Assembly (NCBI GenBank): GCA_003161435.1
Contig: PMOS01000024.1
Span: 91,599-155,598, forward strand
DNA length: 64,000 nt
Direction: 5' to 3'
From: Vulcanimicrobiota bacterium
GTDB lineage: Bacteria > Vulcanimicrobiota > Vulcanimicrobiia > Vulcanimicrobiales > Vulcanimicrobiaceae
Shown one piece after another: positions 46,593 to 55,781 of this stretch; positions within the stretch are counted from its first letter, which is position 1; every line of letters starts with the position of its first letter. Below the pieces are notes generated by a model, which was given only the letters and a program-made list of their open reading frames with translations, was not told where the DNA came from and did not search any database. The position numbers were made by a program, and so were the translations under genes.

Positions 46593-46839
46593 TCTGGCGC
46601 CGCGACGAACTCAGAAACGTCGCCTTGACCGGAACGACCAGCACCGTGTCGTAGACCAGCGAACCTTCGCGCGTCGCATCGTACCCGCTCGCCCCGCCGG
46701 CGGTGCCCGGGTCCCGCGGGTGATCGCCGTAGAAGCCGCGCGCGAGCCAGCGCACGGCGGCAACCTCTTCTTCGGTCAGGTTCACCGCGTTGTTCGGTGA
46801 CAAGCGGCCCTGATCCCGGCAGCGCAGAAGAGAAGCGCC
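46593..46839. other. Intergenic region with a protein-like minus-strand reading frame
   Basis: Between the broken propeller gene and the DHDPS-family gene. On the minus strand a GTG at 46785 opens LTEEEVAAVRWLARGFYGD then YDATREGSLVYDTVLVVPVK, which looks protein-like. The frame then runs arginine-rich into the antisense of the propeller gene, so it is not a clean gene; it may be a remnant. An AGAGAAG lies before the next ATG. Confidence 0.3.
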
Positions 46840-47790
46840 ATGCAGATCGAGCGCTACCGCGACCGTTTTCGGGACGTCATCGGGCTGATCGTCACGCCGA
46901 TGGATCGGAGCTACGCCGTCGACGAGGGTGCCCTCCGTGCACAGATCGATTGGTGCTTCGCACAGGGCGCGACCGGCATCGTGGCGACCGGCTCGATCGG
47001 CGAGTTCCTCCACTTGGAGGACGACGAGCGCAGGCGGGTCCTCGAGGTCGTTCTCGACCAAACTCGCAAGTATCCCGGCAAGAGCGCGTCCGCGATGACG
47101 TCCGGGGCGACGACGCTGCAGGCCATGCGCTGGACGAAGGTCGCCGCCGAACTGGGATATGACTGCGGCGTCGTCATCGCGCCGTACTACTGGAAGGTCG
47201 GCGAGCGCGAGGCGTTCGACCATTTCCGCACCGTATCCGAGAGCGGGCTCCTGCCCGTCTGCGTGTACCACAACCCGGCGCTGTCGAAGTTCCACATGTC
47301 GCCGGCGTTCTTCCGCCGCGTCGCGGAGCTCGAAAACGTGGTCTGCGTGAAAGAGGTCGAAACCGAGCTGCAGCACCTCGAAGCGGTCGCCGACGCGCTC
47401 GAGGGGCGCGCGATCTACCTGCAAACGTTTCGCGCGTACCTGACCGGCCGGCTCCTGGGCTCGAACGGCGGCCAGATCAACGTCTTCGCGATACCGGCCT
47501 GCGTCGCGATCGACGACGCCTGGAAACGCGGCGACTTCGCGCTGGCCGAGGAGATCCAGCGCCGCCTCAACCGCGTCTTCCCGCGCGGCGGCGAGGCTGC
47601 GCTCGGCGCGCTCGGGATGACGAAGACCACCGCCTCGGTGGTGACCGGGATCGACATGGGGCCCGCGCGGCCGCCGTACCTCGCGCCCGACGACGCCGAA
47701 GAGCGCATCACCAAGCGGCTTCCCGAGCTGTACGACATCGTTCCCGCGATGCGGCCCGAACGCCGCGTCGCGGTGCACACGGCGTCGTGA
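46840..47790 (+). CDS. DHDPS/NAL-family aldolase or lyase
   Basis: 316 residues, TIM barrel of the dihydrodipicolinate synthase/N-acetylneuraminate lyase family. Schiff-base Lys171 in VVCVKEVETE and Tyr143 in CVYHNP (YNxP type); FLHLEDDERRRVLEVV is the family helix after GSIGEF. True DapA carries GTTGE; here the equivalent is TGSIGEF, and the neighbours are catabolic, so a hydratase-aldolase for an aromatic ring-cleavage product is more likely than lysine synthesis. First gene of a four-gene operon; stop overlaps the aldehyde dehydrogenase start (GTGA). Confidence 0.88.
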   Translation: MQIERYRDRFRDVIGLIVTPMDRSYAVDEGALRAQIDWCFAQGATGIVATGSIGEFLHLEDDERRRVLEVVLDQTRKYPGKSASAMTSGATTLQAMRWTKVAAELGYDCGVVIAPYYWKVGEREAFDHFRTVSESGLLPVCVYHNPALSKFHMSPAFFRRVAELENVVCVKEVETELQHLEAVADALEGRAIYLQTFRAYLTGRLLGSNGGQINVFAIPACVAIDDAWKRGDFALAEEIQRRLNRVFPRGGEAALGALGMTKTTASVVTGIDMGPARPPYLAPDDAEERITKRLPELYDIVPAMRPERRVAVHTAS

Positions 47791-49301
47791 GCGCACACGA
47801 AGCGACGCTCGGACGCGCCCGCGACCTCACGCACGCCAAGCTCTGGATCGACGGCGCCTCGGTCGACGCGCTGGACGGCGCGACGTACGACGACGTCGAC
47901 CCCGCCGGCGGTGAGGTGTTCGCGCAGATTGCGCGCGGCGGCGGCGCGGACGTCGATCGTGCGGTCACCGCCGCGCGGCGCGCGTTCGACATGGGGCCTT
48001 GGCCGCGCGCCACCGCGGCCCAGCGCGCGAAAGTGCTGCGCAAGCTGGCGGAGCTGCTGGTCGAGCACCGCGAGGACCTCGCCCAGCTCGAGTCGCGCGA
48101 CGCCGGGAAGCCGTTTCGGGAAACCGCCGATCGCGACGTCCCGCGTGCGGCCGAGAACTGCGCCTTCTTCGCCGGGGCGATCGAGCAGCGCGAACAGAGT
48201 GCGTTCTTCGATCGCAAACCGTTTCTCGGACGCGAACGCGAGATCGTGTCGATCGTGCGTGAAGAGCCGGTCGGCGTCTGCGCGTTGCTCACGCCGTGGA
48301 ACTCACCGCTGATGCAGGCGACGTGGAAGATCGCGCCGGCGATCGCGGCCGGGAACACCTGCGTGCTCAAGCCGTCCGAGCTCACGCCGCTCTCCACGCT
48401 GCGCCTCGCCGAGCTCTGCTCTGAGGCGGGCGTTCCGGACGGCGTGGTCAACGTCGTGACGGGTTTCGGGCCGGCCGCGGGCGCACCGCTCGTCGCCGAT
48501 CCGCGCGTCGACGCGGTCGCGTTCACCGGCAGCGAGCCGACCGGGATCGCGATCAACACCGCCGCGGCGGCGACCCTGAAGAAAGTGACGCTCGAGCTGG
48601 GCGGAAAGTCGGCCAACGTCGTGTGCGACGACGCGGACCTCGAGCTCGCCGTCGAGGGCAGCGTGCTCGCGATGTTCCGTCACAGTGGTCAGGTGTGTCT
48701 GGCCGGGACGCGACTCTACGTGCAGGGCGGGATCTACGATCGCTTCCTCGAGCGCTACCTCGAACGCGTGCGCGCGCTGCGCGTCGGCGACCCGCAGTCG
48801 CGCGAGAGCGATCTCGGTCCGCTGATCACCCCGCAGCACCGCGAACGGGTCGAGCGCTTCTGCGCGCAGGCCGAGGACGAGGGCGTCGAGGTGCTGCTGC
48901 GCGGCACGCGACCCGGCGATCCGGCGCTCGCGCGCGGGAACTACCTCGGCCCGACGATCTTCGCGCCGCGCGACGAGTCGCAGACGATCGCGCACGAAGA
49001 AGTCTTCGGACCGGTGCTCTCGGTCTTCCGGTTCGACGCACTCGACGAGGTCGTGGCGCGCGCCAACGCGACGCGTTTCGGGCTCTCGTCCTACATCTGG
49101 ACGGCCAACGTTGCGACCGGGCTGCGCTTCGCGCAGCGCGTGCGCGCCGGGATGTGCTGGATCAACGGCTACTTCCTGCGCGACCTGCGCCAGCCGTTCG
49201 GCGGCGTCGGAATGAGCGGCCTCGGACGCGAGGGCGGCCGCTGGTCGCTCGATTTCTTCACCGAACCGAAGCTCGTCTGCATCTCTTACGGGTCCGAATA
49301 A
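47787..49301 (+). CDS. Aldehyde dehydrogenase, meta-cleavage semialdehyde (HpaE-like) type
   Basis: 504 residues. Catalytic Cys304 in HSGQVCLAG, Glu270 in LELGGK, Asn172 in TPWNSP, NAD-binding FTGSEPTG, and KPSELTPLSTLRLAEL. Near relatives act on 5-carboxymethyl-2-hydroxymuconate or 2-hydroxymuconate semialdehyde. With the LigB-type dioxygenase two genes downstream this forms a ring-cleavage pathway in which the semialdehyde is oxidised. GTG start overlaps the lyase stop by 4 nt. Confidence 0.9.
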   Translation: MSAHEATLGRARDLTHAKLWIDGASVDALDGATYDDVDPAGGEVFAQIARGGGADVDRAVTAARRAFDMGPWPRATAAQRAKVLRKLAELLVEHREDLAQLESRDAGKPFRETADRDVPRAAENCAFFAGAIEQREQSAFFDRKPFLGREREIVSIVREEPVGVCALLTPWNSPLMQATWKIAPAIAAGNTCVLKPSELTPLSTLRLAELCSEAGVPDGVVNVVTGFGPAAGAPLVADPRVDAVAFTGSEPTGIAINTAAAATLKKVTLELGGKSANVVCDDADLELAVEGSVLAMFRHSGQVCLAGTRLYVQGGIYDRFLERYLERVRALRVGDPQSRESDLGPLITPQHRERVERFCAQAEDEGVEVLLRGTRPGDPALARGNYLGPTIFAPRDESQTIAHEEVFGPVLSVFRFDALDEVVARANATRFGLSSYIWTANVATGLRFAQRVRAGMCWINGYFLRDLRQPFGGVGMSGLGREGGRWSLDFFTEPKLVCISYGSE

Positions 49302-49319
49302 GGAAGTTGAACCACCACC

Positions 49320-50195
49320 ATGTCGTTCATGAATCCGGTCACCGTCATTCCGAAGCACGTTCCCGATGAGGAGCTGCGGACGTTCGGCACGCTCGATTCA
49401 TACGAAGAGTACATCACGCATCAGTACCGCGACACGATGTCGCTGCTCGAGAAGTATCGCGAGCACCGAACCCACGACCCCGAGCTGAGCGCGGAGTACC
49501 GCAACGCGATGCGCCCGATCATGCTCACGACCTGCTGGGGCGAGGCGCAGACGACGGCGCAGGTCGCGCAGATCATCACCAAGACCAACCGTCCGACGAT
49601 CCAGTACTTCTACGCGACGCACGCGCTCGACGAGGTCCGTCACACCCAGATCGAGTGGCGCCGCATCCGCGACCTCGACCTCGCCGATTCGCTCGACGTC
49701 CCGTACGAACAGACCGAGCTGTTCCGTTTCGTCAACGGCCTGCCGTCGTTCGTCGAGATCGTGTACGGGCAGGTGTGCACGCTGGAAGCCTACTCGGCGC
49801 ACGTGCTGTTCAACTCGATCATCGACCTGGCCAAGCAACACGGCGACCTCGCTACCGCGGTCACGTACGAGTACGTGATGCACGACGAGGTGCGCCATAT
49901 CGGCACCGGGCTGCGCGTAGTGAAAGAGGCGATCGACTCGTCGCCCGATCCCGAGGAGGCCCAATTCCGCATCCTCGACCTCGAGGAGAAGCTGCTGCCG
50001 ATCACGATCCGCAAGCTCGGACGCGACTCCGCCATCGCTCACTCGCTCTACGAGTCGGGGCTGATCGCCGACAAGCGCACGTTCGAGTTCGACGGCTTCC
50101 GGCAGTACTTGATCTTCCGCTCGAAGATCCCGAACCTGCCGCCGATGCGCTATCAGGGCCCGGACGGCTGGACGGCCGCCGATGCGCTGGAATGA
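49320..50195 (+). CDS. Ferritin-like diiron protein with full 4-Glu/2-His site, possible oxygenase
   Basis: 291 residues of four-helix-bundle type. Ligand set read from sequence: Glu75 (WGEAQ), Glu105-x2-His108 (DEVRH), Glu156 (TLEAYS), Glu190-x2-His193 (DEVRH). This is the R2/BMM-type pattern of diiron carboxylate proteins, which activate oxygen. The exact subfamily is not recognised. It lies 18 nt after the aldehyde dehydrogenase with an AGGAAG Shine-Dalgarno and overlaps the LigB gene (ATGA). The context suggests hydroxylation or oxygenation of an aromatic substrate before ring cleavage, but a redox partner is not encoded here. Confidence 0.78.
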   Translation: MSFMNPVTVIPKHVPDEELRTFGTLDSYEEYITHQYRDTMSLLEKYREHRTHDPELSAEYRNAMRPIMLTTCWGEAQTTAQVAQIITKTNRPTIQYFYATHALDEVRHTQIEWRRIRDLDLADSLDVPYEQTELFRFVNGLPSFVEIVYGQVCTLEAYSAHVLFNSIIDLAKQHGDLATAVTYEYVMHDEVRHIGTGLRVVKEAIDSSPDPEEAQFRILDLEEKLLPITIRKLGRDSAIAHSLYESGLIADKRTFEFDGFRQYLIFRSKIPNLPPMRYQGPDGWTAADALE

Positions 50196-51082
50196 TCGTC
50201 GGCGGCCTCTTCTCGACCCATGTTCCGCGCCTGATGATCCTCGATCCGCAGGCGCGCGCGGAATACATGGGGACGAGCGTGACGACGTTCTACGACGCGC
50301 TTCCGCAGATCAAGCGCGAGCGCATCGATCCGCTCGGGATCGACACGTTCGTCATCATCGACACGCACTGGCACACGACGCTCGAGTTCATCCTCAACGC
50401 GCACGAGCGTCACGAAGGGCTGTACACGTCCGACGAGATCCCGTGGATGATCCACGAGTACCCGTACGACTATCCCGGCGATCCGGAGCTCGCCGCGCTC
50501 ATCGCCGAGGAGGCGCAGGCGCGCGGCGTCCCCGCCGAGGCTGCCGCCCACCGCGGCTTGCCGGTGCACTACGGGACTCTCAACCCGATGCACTACTACA
50601 ACCCCGGCCCGGCGCGCAAACGCGTGCTCCCGATCTCGGTGCTCGACACGGCCGAGGTCGAGCCGAACCTGCGTTTCGGTGAAGCTGTCGCTGCCGGGGC
50701 GGAACGCAGCGGACGCCGTGTACTGCTCATCGCATCGGGTGGGATGTCGCATCGCTTCTGGCCGCTGGCCACGATCCGTCAGCGCGCCGGCGCCGATCCC
50801 TCCGACATCAGTGATCCGTCGCTGCGCGCGTACGACGAACGCATCATGAGCTGGTGGCGCGACGGAGATCATGCCGCCGTGCTCGAGCACGCCGACGACT
50901 TCCGCCGCAGCTGCTCGCCCGAAGGCCGCTTCGCGCACTACCTCGTGCTCGCCGGCGCGCACGGCGGAGGGGCGTGGCGTGCGAAGGGCGAGCAGTTCGG
51001 TCGCTACGAAGCGGCCATCGGGACCGGACAAGCGAACTTTTGGTTCGCCGACGATTATTTCGCTGAGAAGTCCTCGACGTAG
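50192..51082 (+). CDS. Class III extradiol ring-cleavage dioxygenase (LigB superfamily)
   Basis: 296 residues. LigB-type start with FSTHVPRLM (iron-ligand His10), DTHWHTTLEF (His at ~58-60), RGLPVHYGTLNPMHYYNPGP and ASGGMSHRFWP; late His in AHGGG. Such enzymes open catechol-like rings next to the diol, e.g. 3,4-dihydroxyphenylacetate or protocatechuate, using Fe(II) and O2. It is co-translated with the diiron protein. Its 3' end overlaps the convergent CAP gene by 28 nt. Confidence 0.88.
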   Translation: MIVGGLFSTHVPRLMILDPQARAEYMGTSVTTFYDALPQIKRERIDPLGIDTFVIIDTHWHTTLEFILNAHERHEGLYTSDEIPWMIHEYPYDYPGDPELAALIAEEAQARGVPAEAAAHRGLPVHYGTLNPMHYYNPGPARKRVLPISVLDTAEVEPNLRFGEAVAAGAERSGRRVLLIASGGMSHRFWPLATIRQRAGADPSDISDPSLRAYDERIMSWWRDGDHAAVLEHADDFRRSCSPEGRFAHYLVLAGAHGGGAWRAKGEQFGRYEAAIGTGQANFWFADDYFAEKSST

Positions 51083-51561
51083 AACGTCTCGGACGTACCG
51101 ACGTTCACGACGGCGACGCCGATGCGCGCCTCTCGGGCGTCGAGCACGTTCTGCGCGTGCTCGGGGCTGTTCATGAACGCTGCGTGCGCATGCGGCTCGT
51201 CGGAGTCGAAGGCAATGTTTTCGCCCGCGTACGTCGTCGGCCAGTGCCAGGCGCGCAAGCGGTCCTGGAACGTGACCCCTTCGGGGTCCGTGTGGCCGAA
51301 GTACCCGCGAGCCGCCATTTCAGCGGCCTTCGTGTAGGCAAATCGGTCCAGCGTTTCGTCGCGCTGCAGAGCGGGGAGCCCGTGCTTGGCCCTTTCTGCA
51401 TTCACGTCGTCGGCTAGGGCGCGCGCCTCGCCGGTGAGGGCGACGGGCTGGTGCGGGTTGACGAATGCAAGGGCGATCGGCACATCCTGCGCCTGGTAGG
51501 CACTGCCAACGAAAATTGGCGAGAGCCCGATCGCCGCCATCATGGCAACGAGTGAGGTCAT
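51055..51561 (-). CDS. CAP/SCP-domain secreted protein
   Basis: 168 residues. Signal-peptide-like start (TSLVAMMAAIGLSPIFVGSA), then a CAP (SCP/PR1) domain: LADDVNAERAKHGLPALQRD, AARGYFGHTDPEGVTFQDRL, YAGENIAF and SPEHAQNVLDAREARIGVAV. Bacterial CAP proteins are extracellular with unsettled function (proteases, sterol or lipid binding claimed for relatives). The start codon is not certain. It overlaps the LigB gene by 28 nt at the 3' end. Confidence 0.88.
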   Translation of the reverse strand: MTSLVAMMAAIGLSPIFVGSAYQAQDVPIALAFVNPHQPVALTGEARALADDVNAERAKHGLPALQRDETLDRFAYTKAAEMAARGYFGHTDPEGVTFQDRLRAWHWPTTYAGENIAFDSDEPHAHAAFMNSPEHAQNVLDAREARIGVAVVNVGTSETFYVEDFSAK

Positions 51562-51682
51562 ACACCTAAGATCGGGCGACCATATTGCCGAGTTGAGGTG
51601 ATACAGGCCACATCAAGCGGGCGAGCAATACCTCGCTTCTATTTTGCATTCGTCTCGAGAGAACACGGCCACGGGACTCCTA

Positions 51683-53029
51683 ATGAATCCGGAGGCAGGC
51701 TCCGCCGCTCGTCCGAAAAGGCTGCGGATGGGTTTCCGAATCGTCGCCGCCGCGCTGCTGCTCTGCTTTGCCTGTGGGCCGGCCGCCGGGGACCAGCCGG
51801 TCTCGGCGCGGCACCTCGACGACCTGCGAAACGGTTGCCGGGCGCTCACGGCGACGTTCTACCGCGGGGTCGCGCCCGCCAAGCTGGTCGCCGGAGCCCA
51901 TGCAGGGATCGTCGATGCCTTCTCGGCCGCCAAACACGCGGCGCCGCCTCTGCCGGCCCGCCACGCCGGCCAGGATGCCGTCGCTCAAATCGCCGCCGCG
52001 GTTTCGGTTGCCCGCCAGGCCAAGGTGCTCTCGGAAACCGACCTGACCTATGCCGCGCTGAATGGGATGGCGCGGGCCGCGGCCGATCGTTACACCGTCT
52101 TCCTCACGCCCAAGCAGCTGCGCAGCTTCGAGGAACCCCTCAACCCGCCGCACGTCTTCGGCATCGGCGTCTTGCTACAGCAGGACGAGCGAACGAAGGA
52201 CGTCGGCGCGGCGTACGTCGCCCCGGGGACGCCGGCCGAGGCCGCCGGGCTGCAGAACGGCGACGTGTTCGACACGGTCGACGGCACCAGCGTGCACGGC
52301 CTCGACATGGCACACGTTCGCGCGCTGCTGCTGGGACGCGCCGGCACGACGGTCCGCGTACGCGTACTGCGTGACGGTGCGCCGCGCGACGAGGTTTCAA
52401 TCGTTCGCGCCGAGGTCCATGCGCCGACCGTCTATCAGAAGCTGCTGCCCAACGGGATCGGCTACATCGCCGTCGGCGTGTTCGGCGAGCCGACCGCCGA
52501 AGAGTTCGGCGCCGCGCTGCACCATTTGCAGAAGCAGAACGCGCGCGCGTTCGTCATCGACCTGCGCAACAACGGCGGCGGCTACGTGAACGCCGCTGTC
52601 GGCATCGCCGATCACTTCATCCACTCGGGTCCGATCGTCTCGATCGCCGAGCGCTCCGGGACGACCGAGTTCGACGCCGACGCGAACGCCGACGAGGCGC
52701 GCCCGGTGGCCGTGCTGGTCAACCACTACTCGGCCTCGGCCTCGGAGATCGCGGCCGCGGCGTTGCAGGACGCCGGCGTCGCAACGCTCGTCGGCAGCCG
52801 CACGTACGGGAAGGGCGTCGTGCAGCAGATCACCTACAACGTCGACGGCTCGGCGATCAAGGTGACCACGGCCCGGTATCTCACGCCACGCCATCGCGTG
52901 ATCGACGGCATCGGCCTCGTCCCCGACGTCGCCGTCAACGAGAACGAGCACGCCCGCTTCGGCGACCCCGCCGCCGACGCGCAGCTCGCAGCAGCGATCG
53001 GCATCGTCCAAGGCAAAGCGCGGCTCTAA
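51683..53029 (+). CDS. S41-family C-terminal processing protease with PDZ domain
   Basis: 448 residues. N-terminal signal or anchor (MGFRIVAAALLLCFACG after a short basic lead), PDZ domain (IGVLLQQDERTKDVGAAYVA, PGTPAEAAGLQNGDVFDTVD), then the peptidase core: DLRNNGGGY, catalytic Ser in HYSASASEIAAAAL and Lys in GSRTYGKGVVQQ. It cleaves proteins from the C-terminus in the periplasm or at the membrane. ATG 51683 is used; 51728 would leave the signal peptide directly at the start. EamA follows 16 nt later. Confidence 0.92.
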   Translation: MNPEAGSAARPKRLRMGFRIVAAALLLCFACGPAAGDQPVSARHLDDLRNGCRALTATFYRGVAPAKLVAGAHAGIVDAFSAAKHAAPPLPARHAGQDAVAQIAAAVSVARQAKVLSETDLTYAALNGMARAAADRYTVFLTPKQLRSFEEPLNPPHVFGIGVLLQQDERTKDVGAAYVAPGTPAEAAGLQNGDVFDTVDGTSVHGLDMAHVRALLLGRAGTTVRVRVLRDGAPRDEVSIVRAEVHAPTVYQKLLPNGIGYIAVGVFGEPTAEEFGAALHHLQKQNARAFVIDLRNNGGGYVNAAVGIADHFIHSGPIVSIAERSGTTEFDADANADEARPVAVLVNHYSASASEIAAAALQDAGVATLVGSRTYGKGVVQQITYNVDGSAIKVTTARYLTPRHRVIDGIGLVPDVAVNENEHARFGDPAADAQLAAAIGIVQGKARL

Positions 53030-53045
53030 CGCCCGACGCCGGGTT

Positions 53046-53981
53046 ATGGGCCGCGTGCCCAATGTCCGGAACCTCGCCCTGCTCGCGCTGACCGTCCTGG
53101 TCTGGGGCTATAACTGGGTGCCTTTGAAAATTGTCGCGGTCGCAATCGATCCGTGGTGGTTCGGCGCGTGGCGCATCGTCGGCGGCGCGCTGACGCTGTT
53201 CGTCGTGCTGGCGATCGCGCGCCGCGGCCTCGCGCCGCCGCCCGGCCGCGCCTTCATCGCGATCGGAATCGCGCAGGTCGGCGGGCTGATCGGGTTCTCG
53301 ACCATCGCGTTGCGTTTCGGCGGGGTCGCCGACGTCACGGCACTGATCTTCACGATGCCGTTGTTCACCGCGATCTTCGCGCGATCGCTGCTCGGCGAGC
53401 GACTGTCGCGAGCCCGGCTTGCCTGGCTGCTGGTCGCTGCAGCCGGGATCGCCGTCGTCGCTTCCGGCATTCGCACACGCGATGACGCGATTGGCGCCGG
53501 GTTGGCGGCCTGCGGCGGGGCGTCGTGGGCGCTCGGCAACGTCTTGCAGCGGCGTGCCGCATACCGGATCGACCTGTTGCGGCTGATCGCCTGGCAACAG
53601 CTCGTGGCGGCGATCCCGCTGCTCGTGCTCGCGCTCGCGTTCGGTCGGCCGGTCGCGCATCTCGACGGCGGCGTTACGGCGGCCGCAGTCTTCTCGGCGG
53701 TCGTCGGGAGCGGCTTGGCGTGGCTCGGATGGGGCGCGGCGCTCAAAGCCTTGCCCGCAAATACCGTCGCGCTCGCGTCGTTCGCGATCCCCGTGATCGC
53801 CGCGATCAGCGCATGGCTCCAGCTCGGCGCAGTCCCGTCGCGCGCGACCGACATCGGGCTCGCCATCGTCGTCGTTGGCCTGTGCGGTAGCGTTCTCGCC
53901 GATCGGAGCGAGCTCGGATCGCCGTCGCCGTTGTCGTCACCGTCCGCCCCGCGCGAATGCGAGTCACCGCTCGCGGAGTGA
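53046..53981 (+). CDS. EamA/DMT-superfamily transporter
   Basis: 311 residues, two five-helix EamA repeats: ALLALTVLVWGYNWVPLKIV, GGALTLFVVLAIARRG, FTMPLFTAIFARSLLGERLS (first half) and ACGGASWALGNVLQRRAAYR, NTVALASFAIPVIAAISAWL (second half). Exporter of small metabolites such as amino acids; substrate unknown. The C-terminal ~25 residues are Ser/Pro-rich. Its end overlaps the convergent S74 gene by 18 nt. Confidence 0.9.
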   Translation: MGRVPNVRNLALLALTVLVWGYNWVPLKIVAVAIDPWWFGAWRIVGGALTLFVVLAIARRGLAPPPGRAFIAIGIAQVGGLIGFSTIALRFGGVADVTALIFTMPLFTAIFARSLLGERLSRARLAWLLVAAAGIAVVASGIRTRDDAIGAGLAACGGASWALGNVLQRRAAYRIDLLRLIAWQQLVAAIPLLVLALAFGRPVAHLDGGVTAAAVFSAVVGSGLAWLGWGAALKALPANTVALASFAIPVIAAISAWLQLGAVPSRATDIGLAIVVVGLCGSVLADRSELGSPSPLSSPSAPRECESPLAE

Positions 53982-55322
53982 CGCCACCTCGGCGCTCAGG
54001 CGCTGAAGATCTCGCCGCGTGGCCGCCTCGGTTCGCGCCTGCTGCGATTGCAGCGCCGTCATCGCGGCGAGCCGTTTGCGAAGACTCCGCTGCTGAGCCA
54101 GCAGTAGGGCGTTCTGCGCGTGCAGCGCTTTGATCGCCGCCAGCGCGACACCGTCTTCGTCGATCGAGGTGATGTGCTTGTCGTCCTCGCCCACCCCGAA
54201 CGCAGCGTAGAAGTCCTGGGCCATCGGGCCGACGTGTCGCACGCCGTGCTCGGAGATGTAGCTCCAGGTGCTGATCGGCAAGCCCGCGACCTTATCGAGC
54301 ACCGCTGCATCGTCAACCGACGCGACGTTCGTCTTCATCTTGCGATCGCTGGCCGATGCCCACGTCCCGGAACCCGGCGCGAGCGTCGCGCCGACCGTGC
54401 TCGCCGCATTCGTCCAGAAGGTGACGCCGCCGGAAGCGCGGGCGAGGAACTGATAGGCGCGCGCCGAGGTGAGCATCGTGTCGCCGTCCGAGCCATCGCT
54501 CCACACAAACGTTCCGGCCTGCGCGGCGCTCGCGCGCGCGCCGGCCGCGAAGCTGTAGGTTCCGGCGGCGGAGTTCGCGTAGCCGCCCGGAATTGTGGCG
54601 AACGTTCCGTTTGCCGTGCTATTGAAGCCGCCGTCGACCACGGCGCCTTCGCCCGACGCGGTGTTGTAGCCGCCGGCAGCGATGTAGGCGCCCTCACCTG
54701 ACACGGTGTTGTTCGTCCCCGCGCCGATGAAGCCGTACTCCGCCGAGAGGTTGTTGGAAGAGCCGCCCGCGATCGCCGCATACGATGCGGCTGAAGACAG
54801 GGTGTTCTGACTGCCGCCGGCGATCACCGAATCGCTCCCGGACAGCGTGTTCTGGTTGCCGCCGCCGATCACCGAATTCGGCGCGGTGAGCGAGTTGACG
54901 TTGCCGCCGCCGATTACCGATTGATACCCGTTTGCGCTGATCGAGTTGTCGTAGCCGGACCCGATGAACGCGTAGTACGACGTATTCGCGCCGCTCGAGA
55001 TGAAGTTGTAGTAGCCGCCGGCAATCGAGCTCTCTTCGTCGCAGGCTTCGTTCGAGTTGCCTTCCAAGACGCCCGAATACGCTCCGTCGGCGACGTTCTC
55101 GAAGCCGCCGCCGACGAACGCCCCCGTACCGAGTCCGACGCAACTCGGGACGCTCTGCGTCCGGCGGACCCCGCCGCGCGGCGCAGGCACTCCGGCCGAG
55201 TTCCCACCGACGGGGAGAACCCCGGCCGGCCGCGTTGCACTCGAACCTCCGCCGGCGCATCCCACGAGCAGCGCGCCGCACAGGCAGCCAAACATCAGGG
55301 TCCCAACGGAACGACGTCGCAT
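53964..55322 (-). CDS. Lipoprotein with YadA-like head repeats and S74 chaperone domain
   Basis: 452 residues from ATG 55322 with GGAGGAGG upstream. Lipobox LVGC after a short signal peptide. Residues ~60-290 consist of degenerate 14-ish-residue repeats such as [20 protein letters not shown], a left-handed beta-roll like trimeric autotransporter heads. Then an intramolecular chaperone (Peptidase S74) domain with [24 protein letters not shown] and [17 protein letters not shown], and a coiled-coil end. S74 domains trimerise and cut themselves off, so the mature fibre may lose this end. A surface-anchored adhesin-like trimer is likely. Confidence 0.85.
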   Translation of the reverse strand: MRRRSVGTLMFGCLCGALLVGCAGGGSSATRPAGVLPVGGNSAGVPAPRGGVRRTQSVPSCVGLGTGAFVGGGFENVADGAYSGVLEGNSNEACDEESSIAGGYYNFISSGANTSYYAFIGSGYDNSISANGYQSVIGGGNVNSLTAPNSVIGGGNQNTLSGSDSVIAGGSQNTLSSAASYAAIAGGSSNNLSAEYGFIGAGTNNTVSGEGAYIAAGGYNTASGEGAVVDGGFNSTANGTFATIPGGYANSAAGTYSFAAGARASAAQAGTFVWSDGSDGDTMLTSARAYQFLARASGGVTFWTNAASTVGATLAPGSGTWASASDRKMKTNVASVDDAAVLDKVAGLPISTWSYISEHGVRHVGPMAQDFYAAFGVGEDDKHITSIDEDGVALAAIKALHAQNALLLAQQRSLRKRLAAMTALQSQQARTEAATRRDLQRLSAEVASLRER

Positions 55323-55415
55323 CGAGCCTCCTCCGGTACTGCGCCCCAATGCGAATTGCCGCTTCGTAGTCGCCTCCGGCCCGTAAGCAGTTCCGGCTCG
55401 GTTGGCCAGCCCCTA

Positions 55416-55640
55416 CTAGGCGGCCCGCATGGTCGGCTCAGCGCCGCGCTCGCGGATCGCAATTGTCGGAGCCGCGGCCGGCAGCGACGTAACGCCGCCG
55501 TCGAGCAACCCGGCGCGCCGCCCGTAGGCCGCGATCGTCTCGCGGCGGTGACCGGTTTCGTCCTGGATGCGGCGCAAGCTCTTGCCCTCGCGCAGCAGCG
55601 CGAGGACGCGTTCGCGCTGTGCGTCGGTCAGCGTGTTCAT
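55416..55640 (-). CDS. Small orphan helix-turn-helix protein (74 aa)
   Basis: 74 residues from ATG 55640: [20 protein letters not shown] then [20 protein letters not shown] is a HTH of the type found at the N-terminus of IS21-like transposases and resolvases ([13 protein letters not shown]). No transposase core follows, so it may be a transposase remnant or a small regulator. A longer minus-strand frame continues upstream through clpP but is antisense to it and discarded. Confidence 0.55.
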   Translation of the reverse strand: MNTLTDAQRERVLALLREGKSLRRIQDETGHRRETIAAYGRRAGLLDGGVTSLPAAAPTIAIRERGAEPTMRAA

Positions 55641-55769
55641 ACCGCCGCTTCCCGCGTCGTGCGTGCGCGCTCCTGCGCGCGCGTGGCCGCTTTTGAAAGC
55701 CCGCGGCTCTGCCGTCGCGAACTGGCCGCTTTCCGCAGCGGTTCCGTTTCGCGACGGCGCGACGGGCGC

Positions 55770-55775
55770 TATACT
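55770..55775 (+). promoter_or_regulatory. -10 element suggesting a leaderless clpP transcript
   Basis: TATACT ends 6 nt before the clpP ATG, so transcription would start at or next to the A of the start codon. No Shine-Dalgarno lies in front of clpP, which fits a leaderless message. No convincing -35 box is seen. Confidence 0.5.
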
Positions 55776-55781
55776 GCGCGC

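Noticed and set aside
46840..47790. Lysine-pathway dapA
   Set aside because: The GTTGE motif of DapA is replaced and the neighbours are catabolic genes rather than lysine biosynthesis genes.
46159..47796. 545-codon minus-strand frame
   Set aside because: Antisense to the lyase and propeller genes; only the short part in the intergenic region looks protein-like and is noted separately.
54921..55781. 287-codon extension at the front of clpP
   Set aside because: Non-conserved and antisense to the S74 gene and the HTH gene; clpP homologues start at the ATG at 55782.
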